Shown here: positions 14,964 through 20,091 of the stretch, in pieces
How positions within the stretch are numbered: the first letter of the stretch is position 1
How the letters are laid out: the number at the start of each line of letters is the position of its first letter
Assembly (NCBI GenBank): GCA_009995705.1
Contig: JAADBR010000073.1
Span: 1-20,091 of the forward strand
Direction of reading: 5' to 3'
From: Microcystis aeruginosa W13-11
Lineage (GTDB): Bacteria > Cyanobacteriota > Cyanobacteriia > Cyanobacteriales > Microcystaceae
Length of the DNA: 20,091 nucleotides
Made by a program: the position numbers and the translations under genes
Notes under the pieces: model-generated
What the model was told of the DNA's origin: nothing
Databases searched by the model: none
What the model saw: only the letters and a program-made list of their open reading frames with translations

Positions 14964-17051
14964 TTAGAATCGTTCCCCGATACCGAAATGGAGACGAGAA
15001 CTACCATCAACATTAAAACCGTAGTCAACCCGAATTTGGCCGACAGGAGATTGTACCCGAACACCCAAACCGTAACCGAGACCGGTACCGGGTAAATCCC
15101 GGACAATCCCGGGTTGACCGGGGACATCACCTTGGGAACCAATAGTAGTGCCGAAATCGACAAATAACGCCCCCCCGATAATTGCGACAATCGGAAAACG
15201 ATATTCGGCCGTCGCTTGGAAATAACTGCGACCGCTACCCACTTCTCCCTCGGCGTAACCCCGTACAGAGTTACTACCCCCCACAATAAAAGCATCGTAG
15301 GGGGGTAAATCGCCTAATACTGTCCCTGCTTGCACATTAAAAGCTAGGGATTGCTGACCTTTAAAAATATCGGTTTCAAAGAGATTAAAGGGATTAATAA
15401 ACCGAACGGGCATAAAGTAACTGTAACTACCCCGAACACGAGTGCCGAAAATACTGCCAGAACCGACGGGGATAGTTTGTTCTAAACCTAGACGCAGGAA
15501 AGAACCACTGGTGGGTTGCAGGGGATTGTCGCGAAAATCTTGAATAGCGCCAATATTGAGGGAAAGTAGATCATCGGTCCCAGAGGAACTAAACGCCAGT
15601 TTTTGACTGCCAAAACCATTGAGAGGTGCAGACAGGGGGGAGATGTCACCATTGGCATTTTGCACCTGTACCTGTTGATAGTTAAAGCCTAGGGAAACCA
15701 CCCATTTTGGTTTCGTAAACACATCAGGGGCCAAAGGACGGACAAAAGTAATACCGCCACCCGTCCGGACGATACGGGGACTATCATTATCGTTAAGCGT
15801 CCGAATTGAGGAATCTTCCCCATCATAAACTAGAGAAATCGACTGTCGCCGGAAAACGTTGACCGTGTAGGAAGTCCGGAAATTATCCGTGGCAATCCAA
15901 GGATCGGAAAAACTCAGGTCGAATAAAAATTCCCGTTCCCCTAACTGAACTTCCGCCCCTAAAGTTTGGTTATTACCGCCAAAATTGCGCTGTTGATAGC
16001 TGACAGTCCCGAATAGGCCCGCATTCGAGCTAATACCACCCCCAGCGGCCAGGGAACCGGTATTACCTTCCACCACATCGACGTTAACAATCACCTCCCT
16101 TGGGTCGCTGCCGGGGGAAAAAGACAGACGCACATCCTCGAATAAACCGAGACCGAAAACACGCTGTAAATCCTGTTGGGCGGTATTGCGGTTGAAAATA
16201 TCCCCCGCTTTTAGGCGCATTTCCCTAGTAATGATAAATTCTCTGGTTTTAGCCTTGACCGGTTCCTGTTCGACGTTAAAATAACGTACTTGAATTTTTT
16301 CGATTAAACCTTCGGAAATGACCAGAATCACCCGACCATCGGGAGTGACTTGCGGGGCACCAATCACCTGGGCCAGATCATAGCCGTTTTTGCTGTACCA
16401 GTCATTGATTTTTTTTACCCCCGCCTGTAGTTCCCGTAAATTCAGGGTTTTGCCGTATTGACTAGCGAAAATTTCCTCGACCACCCCGGCAGGTAAAATC
16501 GATTTGTCCACGGTTTCCGGGGCAATTTGAATCTGTACGCCCTGAAAAACGGGGTTAGGTTGCACCTCAAAGGTGACTCGCACCCCTAGGGGCGTATCTT
16601 GGGGAACTGCCCGCACATCGGCAAAAAAACCCGTGGCAAAAACGGCGTTAATATCTTCTTGTAATTGCGATCGAGTCGCGCTTCGTCCGGGTCGAGTGCG
16701 AATGGTATTATAAACTAGATTTTCCAATTCTCGATCGGCCCCTTGTACTACTACCTCAGCCACCAAAACTCGCGACTCCTCGGCCTGCGCTGGTGGGGAA
16801 GTTGGGGGAGTTTCTGGAGGGGTTGGGGTTTCCGTCGGGGTTTCCGGCGGAGTTTCCGTCGGTGGTGCCACGGGTGGAGTAGTTTCTCCCGTCGCGGGAG
16901 GAGACTGTACTAGCTGCTCGACGCGGGGAAAAACCGTCTCTGGGGGTTCTTCTTGGGCAATTGCCGTCCCGTGAAATAATCCGAAAATAGCCAGCAGCAA
17001 GGCCAGCGAGGAGTATCGCCTCGAAAAATTGAGATTTTTAAGCACTTCCAC
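14964..17051 (-). CDS. bamA: Omp85/BamA outer-membrane protein assembly factor
   Basis: A 695-residue outer-membrane barrel that folds other barrel proteins into the outer membrane. A signal peptide (core LALLLAIFGLF, cleavage after AIA at residue 32) is followed by a proline/threonine-rich linker (about 50-90), then three POTRA domains (about 94-335; starts at VAEVVVQG, FQGVQIQI and IEKIQVRYF), then a barrel from about GGGISSNAG to the C-terminal Phe. VRGY at 596-599 is the conserved lid-loop motif. Three POTRAs and a Pro-rich linker are typical of cyanobacteria. The start is GTG at 17051; an alternative GTG lies two codons inside. A palindrome at 17101-17116 may be regulatory. It is followed by lpxC. 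Confidence 0.95.
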   Translation of the reverse strand: MEVLKNLNFSRRYSSLALLLAIFGLFHGTAIAQEEPPETVFPRVEQLVQSPPATGETTPPVAPPTETPPETPTETPTPPETPPTSPPAQAEESRVLVAEVVVQGADRELENLVYNTIRTRPGRSATRSQLQEDINAVFATGFFADVRAVPQDTPLGVRVTFEVQPNPVFQGVQIQIAPETVDKSILPAGVVEEIFASQYGKTLNLRELQAGVKKINDWYSKNGYDLAQVIGAPQVTPDGRVILVISEGLIEKIQVRYFNVEQEPVKAKTREFIITREMRLKAGDIFNRNTAQQDLQRVFGLGLFEDVRLSFSPGSDPREVIVNVDVVEGNTGSLAAGGGISSNAGLFGTVSYQQRNFGGNNQTLGAEVQLGEREFLFDLSFSDPWIATDNFRTSYTVNVFRRQSISLVYDGEDSSIRTLNDNDSPRIVRTGGGITFVRPLAPDVFTKPKWVVSLGFNYQQVQVQNANGDISPLSAPLNGFGSQKLAFSSSGTDDLLSLNIGAIQDFRDNPLQPTSGSFLRLGLEQTIPVGSGSIFGTRVRGSYSYFMPVRFINPFNLFETDIFKGQQSLAFNVQAGTVLGDLPPYDAFIVGGSNSVRGYAEGEVGSGRSYFQATAEYRFPIVAIIGGALFVDFGTTIGSQGDVPGQPGIVRDLPGTGLGYGLGVRVQSPVGQIRVDYGFNVDGSSRLHFGIGERF

Positions 17052-17100
17052 ACACCCAGTAACACCATTATGGTTTTGTTTGTTTTCTCTGCCCGAGAAA

Positions 17101-17116
17101 TTTAACGAACGTTAAA
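17101..17116. promoter_or_regulatory. Palindrome TTTAACG-AA-CGTTAAA upstream of bamA
   Basis: A perfect 7-2-7 inverted repeat about 50 nt before the bamA GTG, in the 271-nt gap after the HPt gene. The position fits an operator; no regulator is identified. Confidence 0.4.
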
Positions 17117-17322
17117 ACTCTAGCAGATCGCTTACTCTCAGTAAATCCCAGCTTGACCGGTGATTCAAGAGATGCTGCCTCAGGTCTGATATTTGTCAGC
17201 CGTCAGCATTAAGTTTTTATCTTGCCATATCTTAGCTTTTTCTGGTTTAGCTCTATTCCAATTCACCCTCTAGGATTATTGCCACCTCAGTTGGCGCACA
17301 ATTAGTTACGCTGGGGCAGCTG

Positions 17323-18201
17323 TTAACGTCTCGTTTGTAATAACTGTACCAGTTGCGAGACCTGTTGGCGATTGAACATTTGCCGCAGGGTACTAGCTGC
17401 TGATTCGGGTTCTAGGGTAATCAGGATTTGTGGTAATTTGGCGGTAGCTAATAATTGCAATTCTTGACTGACGGTGATTTCTTCCCCGCGACCCCCTGCT
17501 AATAAATCACCGGCTTGTTTTAATTCCTTAATAATAACTGGGGCGAGAGTACGGTAGGAATGTTTGGGGTTAGCCAGGGCCGATTGGGCATTTTTAACTA
17601 AATATTGCCATTGTTGCTGTTCTGAAGCCAATGGAGACAGAGATGAAATTAATTTTTGTAATTGCTGACGGGAAGCGCTGGTTTCTTGCCGTTTAAACAG
17701 TTGTAACATCTGTTTGAGGATATCTCTGACGCTGATGGAGATAGAAGGGGCTGCCGCAATAGCAGAGGTAGATTTTCCCTGCCCGAGAAGATAGTTAAGA
17801 TAGACCTGTAATTCGGCAAAAGTCACTTCACCGTTTTTAATGATCGCGTTAGCTTCCTCGCTTTGCAAACCTAAGGGCTCCTGCAGCTTATCGATTAATA
17901 GCTGAAGCAGATCATAACCCTTGAGGAACAAAGACTCTAATTTTTGATCCACTTCTAGAGGATTTTCTTTCAGTATTTTGAAAGCATCCTCAAGACGGTG
18001 AGCAGTTTTTTGGATACTGCTATAACCTAACATGGCCGCCCCCCCCTTGACGGAATGGACGGCACGAAACATCTCGTTCATCTGTTCATGGTTGTTGACG
18101 AGATTGCCTAAGTCTAAAATCCCCTGTTCCAAAGTTTCCAGGTGTTCTTTTGCTTCTTCGATGAAATAGCCGAGAATTTTCTGAGCGTTAGCAGAGTCCA
18201 A
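17323..18201 (-). CDS. HPt-domain phosphotransfer protein (CheA N-terminus-like)
   Basis: A 292-residue protein. Residues about 5-110 form a histidine phosphotransfer domain: FIEEAKEHLETLEQGILDL, then MFRAVHSVKGGAAMLG with the phosphorylatable His49, then a second helix pair. The rest is helical and glutamine-rich, without a kinase ATPase or receiver domain. It should relay phosphate between a hybrid kinase and a response regulator in the cytoplasm; partners are not in the window. The start is TTG at 18201: no ATG or GTG occurs in frame down to an upstream stop, and AAGGGGGA about 8 nt before it is a strong ribosome-binding site. The C-terminal part ends RQQVSQLVQLLQTRR. It could be a split CheA-like component of a motility or light-response pathway (inference). 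Confidence 0.82.
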   Translation of the reverse strand: MDSANAQKILGYFIEEAKEHLETLEQGILDLGNLVNNHEQMNEMFRAVHSVKGGAAMLGYSSIQKTAHRLEDAFKILKENPLEVDQKLESLFLKGYDLLQLLIDKLQEPLGLQSEEANAIIKNGEVTFAELQVYLNYLLGQGKSTSAIAAAPSISISVRDILKQMLQLFKRQETSASRQQLQKLISSLSPLASEQQQWQYLVKNAQSALANPKHSYRTLAPVIIKELKQAGDLLAGGRGEEITVSQELQLLATAKLPQILITLEPESAASTLRQMFNRQQVSQLVQLLQTRR

Positions 18202-18744
18202 AGTCTTATCCCCCTTATCACGATGCTATCTAGTCCTAGATTGCCCAGTTTTTCAGTAAATATATCACTTATCAGGCAATGGCTAGGAAAACTGGCGGCT
18301 CTTCTGGTTTATGTGTGGAAACGAGGTCTATACTGATAGTTTCTTCAGCAAAATACTCCTAAAAGTCTTTCCCAGTAAATATTTCACGATTCTAACGCTC
18401 TTGGAGGGAGTCTGGCAAAAGTCTTACAGTCTCTAAACTCTAGCCCTCTTATGGGGTAAGCCTTCAAGCTATCGCTAACTAACAGAAACCCGAAATTTGA
18501 GTTTTTATTAGAAAAACAGTTAGCGACCACTTGTCAACCAAGGGTTTCAGAATCTGGATTCGGTCAGGGATTTCCGAAAGTTCCAGAAGAGCGCTAAGTA
18601 CCTAAGCAAAATTAATTACACATATCTAACCACCTCTTGCCCCTTGCCTCTTGCCTCTTGCCTATCTTCACTAGAAAATTAATTTTGCACGACTACTTAT
18701 AAGCAAAAATTATCACATAAAGTCGAGAAGAGCCGGGGGCCGAC
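18202..18744. other. Gene-free region between the RTX and HPt genes
   Basis: No credible coding region. It must hold the HPt-gene promoter on the minus strand, but I see no clear boxes. An 8-bp inverted repeat CGCTAACT/AGTTAGCG (18473-18480 and 18518-18525) encloses an AT-rich stretch and may be a structured repeat. A heptamer array lies at 18634-18661. The remainder is AT-rich and unremarkable. Confidence 0.5.
18634..18661. repeat. Heptamer array (CTCTTGC), 4 units
   Basis: CTCTTGC, CCCTTGC, CTCTTGC and CTCTTGC run in tandem. This is the same unit as the GGCAAGA array at 7782 read on the other strand. Confidence 0.8.
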
Positions 18745-18769
18745 AAAAAACCCCCGCTAACGGCGGGGG
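18745..18769 (-). terminator. Rho-independent terminator of the RTX gene
   Basis: On the minus strand CCCCCGC, a 5-nt loop CGTTA and GCGGGGG form a 7-bp GC-only stem followed directly by six T residues (18750-18745). It lies 37 nt after the RTX stop codon. Confidence 0.92.
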
Positions 18770-18805
18770 ACATGGCATAGTTTTCCTGTGATGCCTAGCT
18801 AAGAA

Positions 18806-20091
18806 TCACACCCCGTAAACGAAGTCAGCATTAGTCATGCCAGCTGCGGCACCAGCGCCAACATTGGCAATTAGGTAACTACCGACGTCGTCGGAATCGT
18901 TATACCAGATGTCGCCGTTGCTAGTGTTGACGTAGATGCCGGAGACGTTTCCGGATGCTCCCCCAGTAGACCCCGCTTCCTTGAAGAACTGGCCAGCGTT
19001 AAGGACATTTCCGTTCACATTACCACCAACAAAGCTCAGACCCTTGATCCCTGGACTAATGGCGCCGGTCAAAGTGCTGTCGAGACTGTTCGCCAGAATG
19101 ATCGTGTCATCGGCTACGGAGAAGTCAGTGATCAGATCACGGTTCGCTACGTTGTCGAGCCTGAAGAAATCGTTTCCAGCACCACCAGTAAGAGTATCCA
19201 GACCCAGGCCACCATCGAGGGTGTCATTCCCCGCTCCACCATTGAGGGAATTATCCGCAGTGTTCCCAGTGATGGTGTCATTGCCAGCAGTGCCAATTAG
19301 ATTTTCGATGCTGACCAATGTGTCTGTAAAGACAGAATTACCGGGGAAACTAACTACACCCGTTGCTAAATTAGCATTGATCGGTCCCCAATAGAAAGCA
19401 TAGGATGTCGTGTCATTTCCCAGACCCCCATCAATGGTATCAAAACCAAATCCACCGTCTATCCAGTCATTACCAGCGCCGCCAAATAATTTGTCGTTAC
19501 CATCGCCACCATTGATGCTGTCGTTACCAGCTTCACCGAAGAGGGAATTATCCGCAGTATTCCCAGTGATGGTGTCATTGCCAGCAGTGCCAATTAGATT
19601 TTCAATACTGACCAATCTGTCTGTAAAGACAGAATTACCGGGGAAACTAACTACACCCGTTGCTAAATTAGCATTGATCTGTCCCCAATAGAAAGCATAG
19701 GATGTCGTGTCATTTCCCAGACCTCCATCAATGGTATCAAAACCAAATCCACCGTCTATCCAGTCATCACCAGCGCCGCCAAATAATTTGTCGTTACCAT
19801 CGCCACCATTGATGCTATCGTTGCCAGCTTCACCGAAGAGGGAATTATTCGCAGTGTTCCCGATGATGGTGTCATTGCCAGCAGTGCCAATTAGATTTTC
19901 GATGCTGACCAATGTATCTGTAAAGACAGAATCACCAGGGAAACTCACTACACCCGTTGATAAATTAGCATTGATCTGTCCCCAATAGAAAGCATAGGAT
20001 GTCGTGTCATTTCCCAGACCTCCATCAATGGTATCAAAACCAAATCCACCGTCTATCCAGTCATCACCAGTGCCGCCAAATAATTTGTCGT
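18806..20091 (-). CDS. RTX calcium-binding secreted protein, C-terminal part (partial)
   Basis: The minus frame is open from the window edge to TGA at 18808-18806 (about 427 residues seen). It is full of glycine-rich RTX nonapeptides (GGDGNDKLF, GGAGNDWID, GGLGNDT, GGAGNDTLD), which form calcium-binding parallel beta-rolls. About 99-residue blocks repeat almost exactly, each also carrying TSYAFYWG and SVFTDTLVSIENLIG. After the last block come a non-repeat stretch (NDFFRLDNVANRDLITDFSVADD) and an end NADFVYGV. Such proteins leave the cell through a type I secretion system using an uncleaved C-terminal signal; no transporter is in the window. The start lies outside, so an apparent GTG start at 19948 is not real. 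A surface layer, adhesin or hydrolase are all possible. A strong terminator follows. Confidence 0.9.
   Translation of the reverse strand, partial: DKLFGGTGDDWIDGGFGFDTIDGGLGNDTTSYAFYWGQINANLSTGVVSFPGDSVFTDTLVSIENLIGTAGNDTIIGNTANNSLFGEAGNDSINGGDGNDKLFGGAGDDWIDGGFGFDTIDGGLGNDTTSYAFYWGQINANLATGVVSFPGNSVFTDRLVSIENLIGTAGNDTITGNTADNSLFGEAGNDSINGGDGNDKLFGGAGNDWIDGGFGFDTIDGGLGNDTTSYAFYWGPINANLATGVVSFPGNSVFTDTLVSIENLIGTAGNDTITGNTADNSLNGGAGNDTLDGGLGLDTLTGGAGNDFFRLDNVANRDLITDFSVADDTIILANSLDSTLTGAISPGIKGLSFVGGNVNGNVLNAGQFFKEAGSTGGASGNVSGIYVNTSNGDIWYNDSDDVGSYLIANVGAGAAAGMTNADFVYGV
19244..20091. repeat. Tandem 297-bp repeats in the RTX gene
   Basis: GAGGGAATTAT-type starts recur at 19244, 19541 and 19838, an exact 297-bp period (99 codons, in frame). 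Two full units (19244-19540 and 19541-19837) and 254 nt of a third are visible; the array continues past the window. The units differ at only a small number of scattered positions, several of them silent. Confidence 0.92.

Noticed and set aside
14903..15295. 130-codon minus-strand frame at the bamA 3' end
   Set aside because: Overlaps the well-supported bamA barrel in another frame and runs through the heptamer repeat.
18936..19988. Long plus-strand open frames opposite the RTX repeats
   Set aside because: They are proline/serine-rich antisense shadows of the glycine/aspartate-rich RTX codons and repeat with the same 297-bp period.

Overview
The window looks like a piece of a unicellular cyanobacterial chromosome, most likely Microcystis or a close relative (inference). 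Direct support: a photosystem II gene (psbK), a cyanobacterial-type GatA, a three-POTRA Omp85 protein with a proline-rich linker, several GCGATCGC (HIP1) octamers, and heptamer tandem repeats in many intergenic gaps. No tool was run; every family call is from reading the sequence.

Layout. 1-2305: end of an unknown gene, a small secreted cysteine protein (-), tRNA-Cys with a good promoter, mtnB (-), and two small membrane proteins. 2408-3841: a TM0106-type RecB/RNase H-like nuclease (-). 3883-5373: a decayed IS605-type element whose tnpB has lost its start, gained about 150 nt, shifted frame and lost a catalytic glutamate. 5374-5892: gene-free, with a large imperfect inverted repeat. 5893-7712: a cyanobacterial hypothetical, tgt and psbK, all on +. 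7979-10263: a pentapeptide-repeat protein, an ArsR-type regulator and a DUF6398 protein, all on -. 10399-11850: gatA (+).

11.9-14.1 kb is an AT-rich graveyard of defence-like and mobile genes: a PD-(D/E)XK protein split by one in-frame stop, two separate fragments of DUF2887/Rpn-like genes, and an antitoxin whose Doc-like toxin is cut to 11 codons. 14063-17051: lpxC and bamA (-), the start of the outer-membrane/lipid A cluster. 17323-18201: an HPt phosphotransfer protein (-). 18806-20091: the C-terminal part of an RTX calcium-binding secreted protein (-), with its terminator and near-identical 297-bp tandem repeats.

Housekeeping functions (tRNA modification, amidotransferase, photosystem II, envelope assembly) alternate with eroded accessory DNA. 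I see no intact new system. The most interesting items are the broken nuclease/toxin-antitoxin cluster, the tnpB relic placed directly upstream of a nuclease gene whose own N-terminal active site looks degenerate, and the RTX repeat array.
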